From: Leucobacter sp. UT-8R-CII-1-4
Lineage (GTDB): Bacteria; Actinomycetota; Actinomycetes; Actinomycetales; Microbacteriaceae
Direction: 5' to 3'
Length of the DNA stretch: 64,000 bases
NCBI RefSeq assembly: GCF_030010235.1
Contig: NZ_JASCRS010000001.1
Location: 620,001-684,000, forward strand
The position numbers and the translations under genes are program-made. Positions within the stretch are counted from its first letter, which is position 1. Each line of letters starts with the position of its first letter. The notes under the pieces were generated by a model that saw nothing but the letters and a program-made list of their open reading frames with translations, did not search any database and had not been told where the DNA came from. Below are positions 1 through 9,011 of the stretch, piece by piece.

Positions 1-495
1 GGCCGCGGCAATGATTCGACCGGCCAAGCCGCCAATCGTGTTGCCAGCGATAAACGCCCCGACAGCGCCGCCGAGCGCCATCGGCGTGACCGTCTCGGCG
101 AGCGCCGTCACACTGATCGCCGGCAACCCAGCGAGAAACAAACCCTCGACGAAACGCAGCGCAACAAGACTCTCAAACGTCGGCATGAACGGCGTGATCA
201 GACCAACCGAAACTGCCAACAAAATTGCCCAGCGCATCGCCCGCACACGTCCGATTCGATCGCTCAATCGACCCCACGGCAGCATGCCGATAGCAAGCCC
301 AATCGTCGTGGCACCGATTGCGAGCGACGATGAACTCTCGTTCATACCAAAGTCGCGCGCAATTTCGGGCAAGACCGCTTGCGGGGAGTACACCTGCGCA
401 AAGGTCGCAAGCCCCGCACAAAATAGTGCAATGAGCGCACGCCGATAGCGCGGGCTTCCTGCGGGAGCTCGCGGATCCTCTACTGCTTCGGACAC
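1..495 (-). CDS. MFS transporter, N-terminal part (cut by window edge)
   Basis: The reverse strand reads from a GTG at 495 to base 1 without a stop, giving 165 codons of an incomplete protein. After a short hydrophilic start it shows major-facilitator features: a first membrane segment (ALIALFCAGLATFAQVYS), a second starting near SSLAIGATTIGLAIG, and the family loop 2-3 signature read as GRLSDRIGR. The arrangement resembles YnfM/arabinose-efflux-type proton-driven exporters, but the substrate cannot be read from it. No clear Shine-Dalgarno sequence precedes the GTG, which lies 31 bases after the lysS stop, so co-transcription with lysS is likely. Other Micrococcales often have lsr2 or clpC downstream of lysS, so this transporter may be a local replacement (inference). 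Confidence 0.8.
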   Translation of the reverse strand, partial: MSEAVEDPRAPAGSPRYRRALIALFCAGLATFAQVYSPQAVLPEIARDFGMNESSSSLAIGATTIGLAIGMLPWGRLSDRIGRVRAMRWAILLAVSVGLITPFMPTFESLVALRFVEGLFLAGLPAISVTALAETVTPMALGGAVGAFIAGNTIGGLAGRIIAAA

Positions 496-526
496 GCGAA
501 TACTGCGTTTAACGCGGCTGTTGCGG

Positions 527-2071
527 TTACTTTACGAGCGGGAACAGAATGGTCTCGCGAATGCCGAGGCCAGTGAGGGCCATCAGCAGACGATCCATGC
601 CCATTCCCATGCCACCGGTCGGCGGCATCGCGTGCTCAAGCGCGCGCAGGAACTCTTCGTCAACGTTCATCGCCTCAACGTCACCGCGGGCTGCTTCTGC
701 CGCTTGCTGCACAAAACGCTCACGCTGCACAACTGGGTCGATCAACTCGGAGTAGCCGGTGGCTAGTTCGAAGCCGCGAATGTAGAGATCCCACTTCTCA
801 ACCACACCGGGGATACTGCGGTGGTGGCGGGTGAGCGGGCTCGTCTCAACCGGGAAGTCCATTACGAAGGTTGGCTTGGTGAGCGAGTCGATCACAAAGT
901 GCTCCCAGAGCTCTTCGACCAGCTTGCCGTGGTTTGGCAGCTTCACCTCGACACCCTCGGCGTCGGCAATAGCCTGCAGTTCTTCGACACTCGTCTCTGG
1001 CGTGATCTCGCGTCCGGCTGCCTCGCTGAGCGAACCGTACATCGAGATGCGATCCCACTCGCCACCGAGGTCGAAGAGTGTGCCGTCGGCCCACTCGACT
1101 ACGTGCGATCCCTCGCGCTCGGTGCCGATATTTGTCGCGAGTGCAGCGTTCTGCACGAGCGCCTGGGTGAGGTCGGCGATGCCGTTGTAGTCGGTGTATG
1201 CCTGGTAAGACTCAAGCATCGCGAACTCTGGGCTGTGCGTCGAGTCTGCACCCTCGTTGCGGAAGTTGCGGTTGATTTCAAAAACGCGCTCAAGTCCGCC
1301 GACAGCGGCGCGCTTGAGGTAAAGCTCGGGCGCAATACGAAGGTAAAGTTCCGTGTCGAACGCGTTCGAGTGCGTCACAAACGGGCGAGCGCTCGCGCCG
1401 CCGTGCATCGTCTGCAGCATCGGCGTCTCAACCTCGATGAAACCGCGCTCAGCGAAGGTCTGTCGCAGGCTTGCCATAGTTTTTGCGCGGGTGAGCACGT
1501 TGGTGCGTGCGCGCTCACGCTGAATGAGGTCGAGGTAACGCTGGCGAACTCGTGATTCTTCGTTCAGTTCGGCGTACATGTTTGGCAGCGGCGCAATCGC
1601 CTTTGCCGCGATGCTCCACTCGTTGACCATCACCGAAAGCTCACCGCGACGGCTCGAGATAACCTCACCGCTTACGAAGAGGTGATCGCCAAGGTCGACC
1701 AGTTCCTTGTAGAGCGCGAGTGATTCTTCACCCACGCTTGCAAGGCTGATCATGGCCTGAATACGGGTGCCGTCTCCGGCCTGCAGGCTCGCAAAGCAGA
1801 GCTTTCCGGTATTGCGCTGGAAGACAACGCGTCCGGCAATGCCGACTGTCTGGCCCGACTGGCTATCAGGTTCTGCCTCAAGGTGGCCCCAGGTAGCGCG
1901 CACCTCTGGGATCGTGCTGGTCACGGGAACTGCCACTGGGTAAGCGCCACCGCCCAGGTCATCACCGGCAAGCGCGTTGAGTTTGTCGCGCTTCTCCAGG
2001 CGCACCCGCTTCTGCTCGAAAACTTCTTCGTCGCTCAGTGGGGTCGTCTCGGGGGCGTGCTGGTCACTCAT
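527..2071 (-). CDS. lysS: Lysyl-tRNA synthetase, class II
   Basis: Charges tRNA-Lys with lysine in the cytoplasm. The 514-residue protein has the expected order: an N-terminal OB-fold anticodon-binding domain ([20 protein letters not shown] around residue 80), class II motif 2 ([15 protein letters not shown] near residue 270), and motif 3 at the C-terminus ([15 protein letters not shown], about residue 490), ending in ILFPLVK. Length and motifs match bacterial LysRS. The ATG at 2071 is preceded by an AAAAAGGA ribosome-binding site. A TAGACT -10 box lies at 2111-2116 (reverse strand), so transcription starts about 35 bases upstream of the ATG. panC, panD and coaX, which commonly neighbour this gene in relatives, are not present here. 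Confidence 0.97.
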   Translation of the reverse strand: MSDQHAPETTPLSDEEVFEQKRVRLEKRDKLNALAGDDLGGGAYPVAVPVTSTIPEVRATWGHLEAEPDSQSGQTVGIAGRVVFQRNTGKLCFASLQAGDGTRIQAMISLASVGEESLALYKELVDLGDHLFVSGEVISSRRGELSVMVNEWSIAAKAIAPLPNMYAELNEESRVRQRYLDLIQRERARTNVLTRAKTMASLRQTFAERGFIEVETPMLQTMHGGASARPFVTHSNAFDTELYLRIAPELYLKRAAVGGLERVFEINRNFRNEGADSTHSPEFAMLESYQAYTDYNGIADLTQALVQNAALATNIGTEREGSHVVEWADGTLFDLGGEWDRISMYGSLSEAAGREITPETSVEELQAIADAEGVEVKLPNHGKLVEELWEHFVIDSLTKPTFVMDFPVETSPLTRHHRSIPGVVEKWDLYIRGFELATGYSELIDPVVQRERFVQQAAEAARGDVEAMNVDEEFLRALEHAMPPTGGMGMGMDRLLMALTGLGIRETILFPLVK

Positions 2072-2173
2072 GCTTGCGGCATCCTTTTTTGCGGTCTGAC
2101 GTACTGATCCAGTCTACCCAGTGTGCAAGGCGCTGCGAGCCGTCGGCCAACAATCGCAAAGGCGCCATGTATT

Positions 2174-3379
2174 GTGACGGGTATTGTGACCTCACGTTCT
2201 CCTCGCCTTACCCCGCTGCTGCTCGGGGTGCTTGGCTTTACCGGCGCGGTGAGCCCGTTCGCGACCGATATGTATCTCGCCTCTTTCGGCAGTATTCAAG
2301 CGGACCTCGGCACAACGGCCTCGCTCGTGCAGCTCACGATGTCGGTGTTTTTTCTCGGCAACGCTGTTGGGCAGCTGTTAATCGGGCCGCTCTCTGACAG
2401 TCTTGGCCGCAGACCGATGCTGCTCACGGCCCTCACCATTTACTCAGCGCTTGGTATCGCACTGGTATTCACCCCTTCGATTGAGGTGTTTATTGGGTTG
2501 CGTTTGCTGCTCGGTTTCACCGGATCTGCAGGCATCGTGCTGGCCCGCGCGATTGCGGCAGACCTCAGCGAGGGGGCTACCGCGGTGAAGGCTCTCAGCG
2601 TGATCGCGATGGTGGGTGGCCTCGGGCCGATCTTGGCACCACCTATCGGTGGCCTCACTCACGAGCTTTGGGGGTGGCGCGGAACGCTCGCAACACTGGC
2701 GGTGATTTCGCTTGTGATGCTCGCGCTCGCTTGGATCTTCATTCCCGAGTCGCTCCCGCCAGAGTCCCGGCGCCCGGCACGTATCGGCCAGACCATCGCA
2801 ACATTTGCTTCACTGGTGCGCGCGCCAAAATACATCGGCTTTGTGCTCGCGTTTGTCTTTGGTTTCAGCGCCATGATCATCTATATTTCGGCCTCGCCGT
2901 TTGTCGGGCAGGACGTGCTCGGCATGCCTCCGCTGCTTTACGCTTTTGGGTTTTCAGCGGGCGGCGCAGCTCTTGTGATGAGCAATATTGTGAACGCGAG
3001 GATCGCTGAGCGAGTCGGCCCGGTACGCATGCTGGGCTACGGCGTCGCCGTGCTCAGTCTTGGCGGGGCGGCGATGCTTGCGCTCAGTCTGAGTGGCGCG
3101 CTTTCGCCCTGGAATTTCATCGCGAGCGCATTCGTGCTCACGGCGGGCGCTGGTTTCACCATGTCGAATGCGAGTGCGCTCGCCCTCGCCGAGGCGTCTC
3201 ACGCACGGGGTGCTGGTGCGGCGCTGATGGGCTGCCTGCAGTTCACCTTCGGCGGTTTGCTCGCTCCGCTGGCCGGCGCCTGGGGGCCTGACACTGCCGT
3301 TCCGATGGCCGTGCTGATCAGCGGCTGCGCGATCCTCGCGGCCTGCTTTGCAGCCTTCGCTGCGCGTGCCCGAGCATAA
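2174..3379 (+). CDS. Bcr/CflA-family MFS multidrug exporter
   Basis: About 400 residues with twelve predicted membrane segments. The N-terminal region SPFATDMYLASF, followed by VFFLGNAVGQLLIGPLSDSLGRRP, is the hallmark of the Bcr/CflA drug-resistance transporters (proton-coupled export of small drugs). The start is uncertain: in-frame GTGs occur at 2123, 2174 and 2186. I chose 2174 because AAAGG lies 11 bases upstream and because the first membrane helix begins a few residues later. It is divergent from lysS, and the intergenic region is only about 100 bp. It faces the minus-strand DUF2520 gene across a long inverted repeat at 3423-3467. The true substrate is unknown. Confidence 0.88.
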   Translation: MTGIVTSRSPRLTPLLLGVLGFTGAVSPFATDMYLASFGSIQADLGTTASLVQLTMSVFFLGNAVGQLLIGPLSDSLGRRPMLLTALTIYSALGIALVFTPSIEVFIGLRLLLGFTGSAGIVLARAIAADLSEGATAVKALSVIAMVGGLGPILAPPIGGLTHELWGWRGTLATLAVISLVMLALAWIFIPESLPPESRRPARIGQTIATFASLVRAPKYIGFVLAFVFGFSAMIIYISASPFVGQDVLGMPPLLYAFGFSAGGAALVMSNIVNARIAERVGPVRMLGYGVAVLSLGGAAMLALSLSGALSPWNFIASAFVLTAGAGFTMSNASALALAEASHARGAGAALMGCLQFTFGGLLAPLAGAWGPDTAVPMAVLISGCAILAACFAAFAARARA

Positions 3380-3422
3380 CCCGCGCTGTCAACGCTCTTC
3401 TCCACCGAGTTCGCCTGGTTTC

Positions 3423-3467
3423 ACCGAGATACACTCTTTTTTCGGCGAAATTTGAGTGTATCTCGGT
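3423..3467. repeat. Long perfect inverted repeat between convergent genes
   Basis: Arms at 3423-3436 (ACCGAGATACACTC) and 3454-3467 are exact reverse complements (14 bp), with a 17-base spacer that can itself pair partly (TTT and AAA around CGGCG). It lies between the ends of the MFS gene and the DUF2520 gene. Neither strand has a T-run after the hairpin, so it is not a classical intrinsic terminator, although it may still act as a bidirectional one. Confidence 0.8.
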
Positions 3468-3512
3468 ACAAAGAGTGTGTTTCGATGAAGGGGTTGCGGG
3501 CGGCGCGTGGGA

Positions 3513-4226
3513 TCAGACGTCGAGATCAGGGGCCTGGCCTGCTGCGGCTCTCAATTCTTCTTCGAGTGCGGCGCGCACAATGCCGCCGAGCAGTCGATCC
3601 GGCCTGTCGACACCAATCTCACGCAGTGAATCAACACCCTGTTTGACGACAGCGCGAGAAAACTCGGTCGCCGCGGAGATGGCTTCGGCGTAAGCCGGCC
3701 GGTCTGCTTCTGCAACAACCACAGGCTCGGCGCCCATCTCGACTGCCAGCGCCTGCCCAATCGGCAGAACGGGCGCGGGAGCTGTGACCGCGATACTGGC
3801 ACCGACGAGTCGACCAAGGTCGAGACTCGTTCCAGTGAAAATGAGTGCTGGGTGCAGCGCGAGCGGAATCACCCCGGCAGCAAGCGCAGGGGTAAAAACT
3901 CCGTAACCGTGTTCTGGCGAGGTGTGCAACGCAATCTGCCCTGGCTGCCACGACTCCGTTTCGGTGAGACCGCGTACAAGCTGAGGCAGTTCGGCACCGG
4001 GAATCGCGAAAATCACCAGTTCGCTTCGGCGCACCACCTCTTGCACGTCGAGCACGGGCACACCAGGCAACAGCGTTTCGGCACGCTCTCGGCTTGCCTC
4101 ACTGATAGCACTGATTCCGGTGATCGCGTGGCCCGCCCCGGCGAGGGCGAGGGCGAGCACCGGACCAACATTTCCAGCGCCAACAATGCCGATGCCGAGG
4201 CGGCCTTCACGCTGCTGCGTAGCCAC
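3513..4226 (-). CDS. Rossmann-fold DUF2520 oxidoreductase-like protein
   Basis: 237 residues. The N-terminus GIGIVGAGNVGPVLALALAG is a dinucleotide-binding loop of the NADP-oxidoreductase/ketopantoate-reductase type. The C-terminal half (HPALIFTGTSLDLGRLVGAS and an all-helical end) matches the DUF2520 family. In many Actinobacteria this gene sits directly upstream of panC, which led to suggestions of a role linked to pantothenate. The activity is not established, and panC is absent here. The GTG start overlaps the stop of the preceding PH-domain gene by one base, so the two are translationally coupled. Confidence 0.85.
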   Translation of the reverse strand: MATQQREGRLGIGIVGAGNVGPVLALALAGAGHAITGISAISEASRERAETLLPGVPVLDVQEVVRRSELVIFAIPGAELPQLVRGLTETESWQPGQIALHTSPEHGYGVFTPALAAGVIPLALHPALIFTGTSLDLGRLVGASIAVTAPAPVLPIGQALAVEMGAEPVVVAEADRPAYAEAISAATEFSRAVVKQGVDSLREIGVDRPDRLLGGIVRAALEEELRAAAGQAPDLDV

Positions 4227-6136
4227 TACTGCTCCGGGTTCAGTGGGTCAGGCTGCGCCGTTGGAGCTTGCGGATCAATCGGTTGTTGCACCGGCGGCAG
4301 GTACTGCACCGGTGGCTGCTGCGGCTGCACTGGCTGCACTGGCTGCTGAGCGTACTGTGTCGCTGGCGCGTTCGGAGCGTCATAAACAGGTGCCGCGTGG
4401 GCAGGCGCCGCATGAGCAGGTGCGCTCTGCACGGCAACACGACTCGTCGCATCAAGACCCTGCACGTAGACAACGTTTGCAGCGAGAGCATCAAAAAATC
4501 GCTGTGCTTCGTTTAGCTCAAGCCCGCGCATCTGCATGCGCACCGGTCCAAGCACAGTGTGCGCCTTCACTGAGGCGAGCCCCAACAGATAGTGCCCAAG
4601 TGAGCGGGTCAACTGCACCGACTGGGCACGAACGATCGGCATCACCGAGAGCGAGCGAGTGAGCCAGCCACGACGAACGCGCAAGCTTGCACTTGGGTCG
4701 TAAGGCTGATCAATCTGCACACCCGCACGGCGTACGCCAAACCAAAGCAACCACGCGCCGCGGCGGCCAGCCTTGATATAGCCATCGCCAGCGCCAACCA
4801 GTGCATCACGAAGTGTGGCGTGGCGATCCTCGTACCCGGGACCACCCTCATGCAGCAGCGTTTCGAATACGCGCACAACATCTTCGAGCTGGCCGACTGG
4901 CAACACGGTGTTCTGCATCTTGTTTTGACCCGCATCGGCGGCAGAGTGCCCCGCTGTCGTGATGCGAACCTTCCACCAACCGAATGGCCGCCAGCCCAAG
5001 GGCTGCAACGCCTCGACAGCGTGTACTCGACCAAATGGAATCGTCTCTGTAGAGGTCGCAGTAAGGCCAGCCCCAATTCGCACGCCATCTTCTGCGCGCG
5101 AGAGCACAAAGTTGAAACCCTTGTTGAACTGAGCAATCAGCACACCGACCATGACGATGCCAAACGGGAAAATTGCGGCAAGCATGAATGGTGAAGCAAA
5201 AATGCTGCCGATGATAATCGCGGCAACTACACCGAGCATCACGATCATTTCGGAGCTCAGCAAGATGCTGCCGATCAGTCGACCGACCGGCACCTTGATC
5301 ATCATGCCCGAAGCGCGTGCGCTCGGATCGATGTCGAAATCTGCGATGTCGCGGAGCCTGCTGTCGATCGCTCCCGCGGCCACCGTGTACGGCTGGCCCG
5401 CGAAGTCAACAGCGATTGGGCCCTGCGGTGTCTGCGCAACTGGTGCCGCCGGGTAGGGCAGACCGGTCGCCGGGTCAATTGCTACCGGCGCATCGGCGAT
5501 AGGAGCTCCTGGCATGCCTGGCACGGTTGGCGTACCGTACGCAGCCGCATCGGGTGCCACAGCGACCCCGGCTGCCCCAGCCTTGCTCACGCGAGCTGCA
5601 AGCAGAATCTGCTCACGCACGATCTTCGCATCATTGTGCCCGAGGAACTGCAGAGCAACCTTGCCACCCTGCCCGGCAGTTTGCACGTCAACCTGAGTCA
5701 GTCCAAGAATGCGAGCGAGCAGCGAACGCTGCAGGTTCACACTCTGAATTCGCTCAAGCGGGGCACGACGGTGCTGTCGAAACAGCACACCGTGCTTTAC
5801 TTCCACTGCTTCCGAGGTAATACGGTAGGTGCTGAAGCGCCAGCTGAACCACGCGATGCCAATGATGAGCAGCACGACAACGGCAACACCGAGCAGTGCC
5901 CACACGAGCAGGCTCCTGCCCGCGAGATAGTCGATGATGTCACCCTCGTTTGGACCCATTGCGTCAACGACGCCTCGAGCTAGAAACAGCTCGATGAATC
6001 GGTCTCGAAGGTTCGCGATGACAATACCTGCCACCACGATAAGCACCAGTCCACCGCGCAAAAGCGGTGAGAGGGGGTGCAGTCTGCGCCACTCGGTTTC
6101 TAGCACCGGTGGCTGGGGTGTCGGTTCGCCGCTCAC
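4226..6136 (-). CDS. YdbT-like membrane protein with PH (bPH2) domains
   Basis: 636 residues. Two membrane helices near the N-terminus (residues about 25-45 and 75-98) are followed by a bacterial PH domain beginning FSTYRITSEAVEVKHGVLFRQ. A second helix pair lies around 290-335, with two further PH-like modules (FNFVLSRAEDGVRIGAGL and SASLRVRRGWLTRSLSVMP). The C-terminal 70 residues are rich in Pro, Gln and Ala and are probably disordered. The layout matches Bacillus YdbT. With the YdbS-like gene directly upstream it forms the usual YdbS/YdbT pair, which in Bacillus confers resistance to heterologous antimicrobial peptides; the role here is inferred. The GTG start overlaps the upstream stop as GTGA. 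Confidence 0.88.
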   Translation of the reverse strand: MSGEPTPQPPVLETEWRRLHPLSPLLRGGLVLIVVAGIVIANLRDRFIELFLARGVVDAMGPNEGDIIDYLAGRSLLVWALLGVAVVVLLIIGIAWFSWRFSTYRITSEAVEVKHGVLFRQHRRAPLERIQSVNLQRSLLARILGLTQVDVQTAGQGGKVALQFLGHNDAKIVREQILLAARVSKAGAAGVAVAPDAAAYGTPTVPGMPGAPIADAPVAIDPATGLPYPAAPVAQTPQGPIAVDFAGQPYTVAAGAIDSRLRDIADFDIDPSARASGMMIKVPVGRLIGSILLSSEMIVMLGVVAAIIIGSIFASPFMLAAIFPFGIVMVGVLIAQFNKGFNFVLSRAEDGVRIGAGLTATSTETIPFGRVHAVEALQPLGWRPFGWWKVRITTAGHSAADAGQNKMQNTVLPVGQLEDVVRVFETLLHEGGPGYEDRHATLRDALVGAGDGYIKAGRRGAWLLWFGVRRAGVQIDQPYDPSASLRVRRGWLTRSLSVMPIVRAQSVQLTRSLGHYLLGLASVKAHTVLGPVRMQMRGLELNEAQRFFDALAANVVYVQGLDATSRVAVQSAPAHAAPAHAAPVYDAPNAPATQYAQQPVQPVQPQQPPVQYLPPVQQPIDPQAPTAQPDPLNPEQ

Positions 6137-6633
6137 AGCCCCGACCGCCTCGTCTCAGCGAGTTCAACCAGTCGGTCACGAAGCGCTTCTGCTTCGGCCA
6201 TTGGCAGGCCTGGCAGGTTGACGCCGGTTGCTGCACTGGCGGTAACAAACTTCAGGTTCGCGAGGCCGAGCATTCGCAGCAGTGGGCCGCGAGTGACGTC
6301 GACCAGTTGCAGACGTCCGTAAGGTACCGCGATGACACGCTCGAACATGATTCCGCGACGGAACAGCAGGTCGTCTTCGCGCAATTGATAGCCGATCGCG
6401 CGCACACGACGGAACGCCAAGATCGAATTCACGAAGAGCACGATCAGAAGAATCACCACGATGAGGTGCACCATAAACGGTGGTTTTTCTTCGGAGATGA
6501 CCGAAACCACAAAAAAGTAGCCGACTCCGATCAGGAACACCCAAATCAGATTAAAGATGAGATCTACCCAGGCGTATCTCGGTGAGACTCGCTGCCAGGT
6601 GTTGCTGTGGGTTGGCCCCTCGGTATTGGTCAT
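6133..6633 (-). CDS. YdbS-like membrane protein with PH domain
   Basis: 166 residues. Two adjacent membrane helices (residues about 22-65, LIFNLIWVFLIGVGYFFVV and a following hydrophobic stretch) are followed by a PH domain with the family pattern IGYQLREDDLLFRRGIMFERVIAVPYGRLQLVDV. It partners the larger PH protein downstream (GTGA overlap). The ATG has no Shine-Dalgarno sequence. A TAGGCT box on the same strand ends exactly six bases before it, indicating a leaderless mRNA and the head of a PH-PH-DUF2520 transcription unit. Confidence 0.88.
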   Translation of the reverse strand: MTNTEGPTHSNTWQRVSPRYAWVDLIFNLIWVFLIGVGYFFVVSVISEEKPPFMVHLIVVILLIVLFVNSILAFRRVRAIGYQLREDDLLFRRGIMFERVIAVPYGRLQLVDVTRGPLLRMLGLANLKFVTASAATGVNLPGLPMAEAEALRDRLVELAETRRSGL

Positions 6634-6639
6634 ACGACA

Positions 6640-6645
6640 AGCCTA
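6640..6645 (-). promoter_or_regulatory. -10 box of leaderless promoter for the PH-domain operon
   Basis: TAGGCT on the minus strand with six bases to the ATG at 6633 and no ribosome-binding site between them. The same hexamer at the same spacing precedes purD, purL and the sterol-carrier-like gene. Confidence 0.7.
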
Positions 6646-6689
6646 CTGGCGACTGTTCTGCACGGTGCACCAAAATTCCTGCGATCGGG

Positions 6690-7184
6690 CTAGGCTGCGC
6701 CTGGCTCTGCCTCTGTGCCGTCGGTTCGTGGCCCATCAGCATCGTCTGCGCCAGGCGGCACACGGCAAAGCGATTCGGCGATAACACCGCACACCACCAA
6801 GGCGACTCCCCCGCCGAAGACGCACAGCATCGGCACCCAGCTTGCCGCCGGCGGCATCACGCTGCGCGAGAGCAATTGCAGTGCAAGCCCGGCCCCGAAT
6901 CCGCCAATCAATGCGCCAACGAATTGACCAGCCCGAGCGCCGGCAAGTAAACGCACCGCGTGAAACGGGTTCACTGCTTTGCCCGACTTGTTCGTCACAG
7001 CTCGTCGAAGGGAAATACCGAGCGTCACCAGCACTCCGCCAAGCACCAATTCAGTCAGCGCAAGCGAAATTGGCGGCACGAGCGGCGCCATGCCTGCGTT
7101 TGACCGCACAAGCTGAAGCAAAAGCCCGATGCCGATACCGACCACCCCAAAGGTGGCCACCGTGAGCGGAGAGGTGCGCTGCAT
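6690..7184 (-). CDS. DUF3180 membrane protein
   Basis: 164 residues with four hydrophobic segments (VATFGVVGIGIGLLLQLV, a second near ALTELVLGGVLVTLGI, a third around FVGALIGGFGAGLALQLL, a fourth around MLCVFGGGVALVVCGVIA). It matches the actinobacterial DUF3180 family, almost always found just after folK; its function is unknown. I chose the ATG at 7184 because it follows the folK stop by a single base, a typical coupled start, although the reading frame stays open further upstream inside folK. The C-terminal tail is hydrophilic. Confidence 0.85.
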   Translation of the reverse strand: MQRTSPLTVATFGVVGIGIGLLLQLVRSNAGMAPLVPPISLALTELVLGGVLVTLGISLRRAVTNKSGKAVNPFHAVRLLAGARAGQFVGALIGGFGAGLALQLLSRSVMPPAASWVPMLCVFGGGVALVVCGVIAESLCRVPPGADDADGPRTDGTEAEPGAA

Positions 7185-7185
7185 T

Positions 7186-7746
7186 TCAGGCCCTTTCTCC
7201 GAGATGCCCAGCATTTTCGCTCGGTGAAGTTTCGCCGGGCAGCGTCTCGTCGAGCGCACTTGTGGTGTCGCCGATCCTCGCCAAAAGCTCTTCGACGCGG
7301 CCGTGCCCAAGCAATACCGCGTTCGGATCGAGCGCAAGCCACGGCGAGAGCACAAAGTCCCGTTCGTGCGCTCTTGGGTGCGGCACGGTGAGCCGGTCGT
7401 CTTTGATGACGCGGCCGCCATACAGGATCAGGTCGATATCGAGGGTGCGATCGCCCCATCGCCTATCGCGAACACGCCCGTACTTGTGTTCTACTGCCTG
7501 CAGCAGATCAAGCAGTTCGTGCGGCGAGAGTGTCGTCTGCGCTGCGGCTACACCGTTCAAATAGCGTGGAGCATCCGGGTCTGGCCCAGTTGGCGTAAGC
7601 GCGATCGTTTCGCGCAACGGCGAGGCCCGAAAGCCCTCGATCCCGGCAGCTGTTGCAATCTCGTCTTGCGCTGCGACGATGGTCTCGCCTCGGTCGCCAA
7701 GGTTGGCGCCAAAGGCTAACAGCACTGGCACGAGCTGCGTAATCAC
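7186..7746 (-). CDS. folK: 6-hydroxymethyl-7,8-dihydropterin pyrophosphokinase
   Basis: Transfers pyrophosphate from ATP to 6-hydroxymethyl-dihydropterin in folate synthesis. The 186-residue sequence shows the HPPK features: AFGANLGDRGET near the N-terminus, then the signature RDRRWGDRTLDIDLILYGG with its metal-binding aspartates, and VPHPRAHERDFVLSPW. The GTG start overlaps the end of the folP-folB fusion (GTGA). The C-terminal 25 residues extend past the usual domain end. Confidence 0.96.
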   Translation of the reverse strand: MITQLVPVLLAFGANLGDRGETIVAAQDEIATAAGIEGFRASPLRETIALTPTGPDPDAPRYLNGVAAAQTTLSPHELLDLLQAVEHKYGRVRDRRWGDRTLDIDLILYGGRVIKDDRLTVPHPRAHERDFVLSPWLALDPNAVLLGHGRVEELLARIGDTTSALDETLPGETSPSENAGHLGERA

Positions 7747-9011
7747 CGAGCATCACCCCTTCGTCGCACAATTGTCACAGAAACATCTGCAAATTTCGCG
7801 TCAATCGGGGCGTCAGGTTTGTGCACGGTAATACGCGCTTCGCGCACAGCTGCATAGCTCAGAGCTACTTGCGCGACACGTTCGGCGAGAGTTTCGATGA
7901 GGTCGACCGGGTCTCGTTTTACGGCGGCGAGGATCGCATCCGCGAGTTCACCGTAGTGAACGGTCGCGGCGAGTTCGTCGCCTGCGGCCGCCGCTCTTAG
8001 GTCTACCGAGATGTCGGCGTCGATGAAGAAGCTCTGCCCTTGTTCACGCTCGAAGTCGAACACGCCGTGGTGCGCGAATACTTCGAGCCCGGTGAGCGTG
8101 ATCCGATCCTGCGTAAAACCATCACTTTGCGTTGCTGCTGACGCAACGGCCTCTGTCGAGTTCGACACGGGAGTTTTCGCTGCGCCAGTTTGCAGCGCTG
8201 CCGCAATCGCGATCGCGTCGGCGCTCGCGCGGACGGCGTGCACCCGAACCCCCCAGACGCCTGCCATGAACGCACTCACTGTGGCTGTGGCTCCGTCGAG
8301 CCGCGCAAGATCGAGTGGATCGCTTGCGCTCTCCGGCAGAGTTTCTCGCAGCATACGTTTGCGTGAAATCCCGATGAGCAGCGGGTAACCAAGCGAGGCA
8401 ATCTGATCTATCTGACCGAGCAGCTGCCAGCCCTGTGCAGCGGTCTTGTCGAAGCCGAGGCCCGGGTCGAGAATGATCTTGTCGGGCTGCACCCCTGCCG
8501 CAATGGCTGAGCCGGCGAGGGCAGCGAGCTCTGCCCGCACCTCGCTGACAACATCGTGGTACCCAGATTTATTGTGTTGTGGGTCGGGAATACCGCGCCA
8601 GTGCATCAGCACCAGGGTCGCCCCGGTCTCTGCTGCTACCCGAAGCATTTCTGGGTCGGCTGTTCCGCCAGAAACATCGTTGATGACGCTTGCACCGGCG
8701 GCCACGGCGAGCTTTGCGGTACTCGCGTTCACGGTGTCGATCGAGACTGCAATGCCCTCGGCAGTGAGAGCAGCAATCACCGGCAGCACTCTGCTCTGTT
8801 CTTCGTCAGGGTGTACCCGATCGGCGCCGGGCCGCGTTGATTCTCCGCCAACGTCAATGATCGTCGCGCCCTGCGAGACCAGTTCGCGGGCGTGCGCGAG
8901 AGCTGTCTCAGGATTGAAGTATTTTCCGCCGTCACTAAACGAGTCTGGGGTGACGTTCAGCACACCCATGATGTTTGTGTTCATTGTTGTGGGGCGAGAA
9001 TCGGAACTCAT
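7743..9011 (-). CDS. folP-folB: Dihydropteroate synthase fused to dihydroneopterin aldolase
   Basis: 422 residues with two domains. Residues about 10-275 are dihydropteroate synthase: MGVLNVTPDSFSDGG, DVGGESTRPGA, SIDTVNA, NDVSGG and the C-terminal GISRKRML plus VRVHAVRA. After a roughly 25-residue Ser/Thr/Ala linker, residues from about 300 form a dihydroneopterin aldolase (ITLTGLEVFAHHGVFDFERE, then ETLAERVAQVAL and ITVHKPDAPI). The two enzymes act on either side of FolK, whose gene follows with a 4-bp overlap. Separate folP and folB genes are the usual actinobacterial arrangement. No stop codon interrupts the linker, so one polypeptide is expected. Confidence 0.95.
   Translation of the reverse strand: MSSDSRPTTMNTNIMGVLNVTPDSFSDGGKYFNPETALAHARELVSQGATIIDVGGESTRPGADRVHPDEEQSRVLPVIAALTAEGIAVSIDTVNASTAKLAVAAGASVINDVSGGTADPEMLRVAAETGATLVLMHWRGIPDPQHNKSGYHDVVSEVRAELAALAGSAIAAGVQPDKIILDPGLGFDKTAAQGWQLLGQIDQIASLGYPLLIGISRKRMLRETLPESASDPLDLARLDGATATVSAFMAGVWGVRVHAVRASADAIAIAAALQTGAAKTPVSNSTEAVASAATQSDGFTQDRITLTGLEVFAHHGVFDFEREQGQSFFIDADISVDLRAAAAGDELAATVHYGELADAILAAVKRDPVDLIETLAERVAQVALSYAAVREARITVHKPDAPIDAKFADVSVTIVRRRGDAR

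Noticed and set aside
11-448. Plus-strand open frame of 145 codons
   Set aside because: It lies antisense to the partial MFS transporter, whose reverse-strand reading has clear membrane helices and the MFS loop motif.
821-1555. Long plus-strand frame (244 codons) within lysS
   Set aside because: Antisense shadow of a strongly supported lysyl-tRNA synthetase. No family features.
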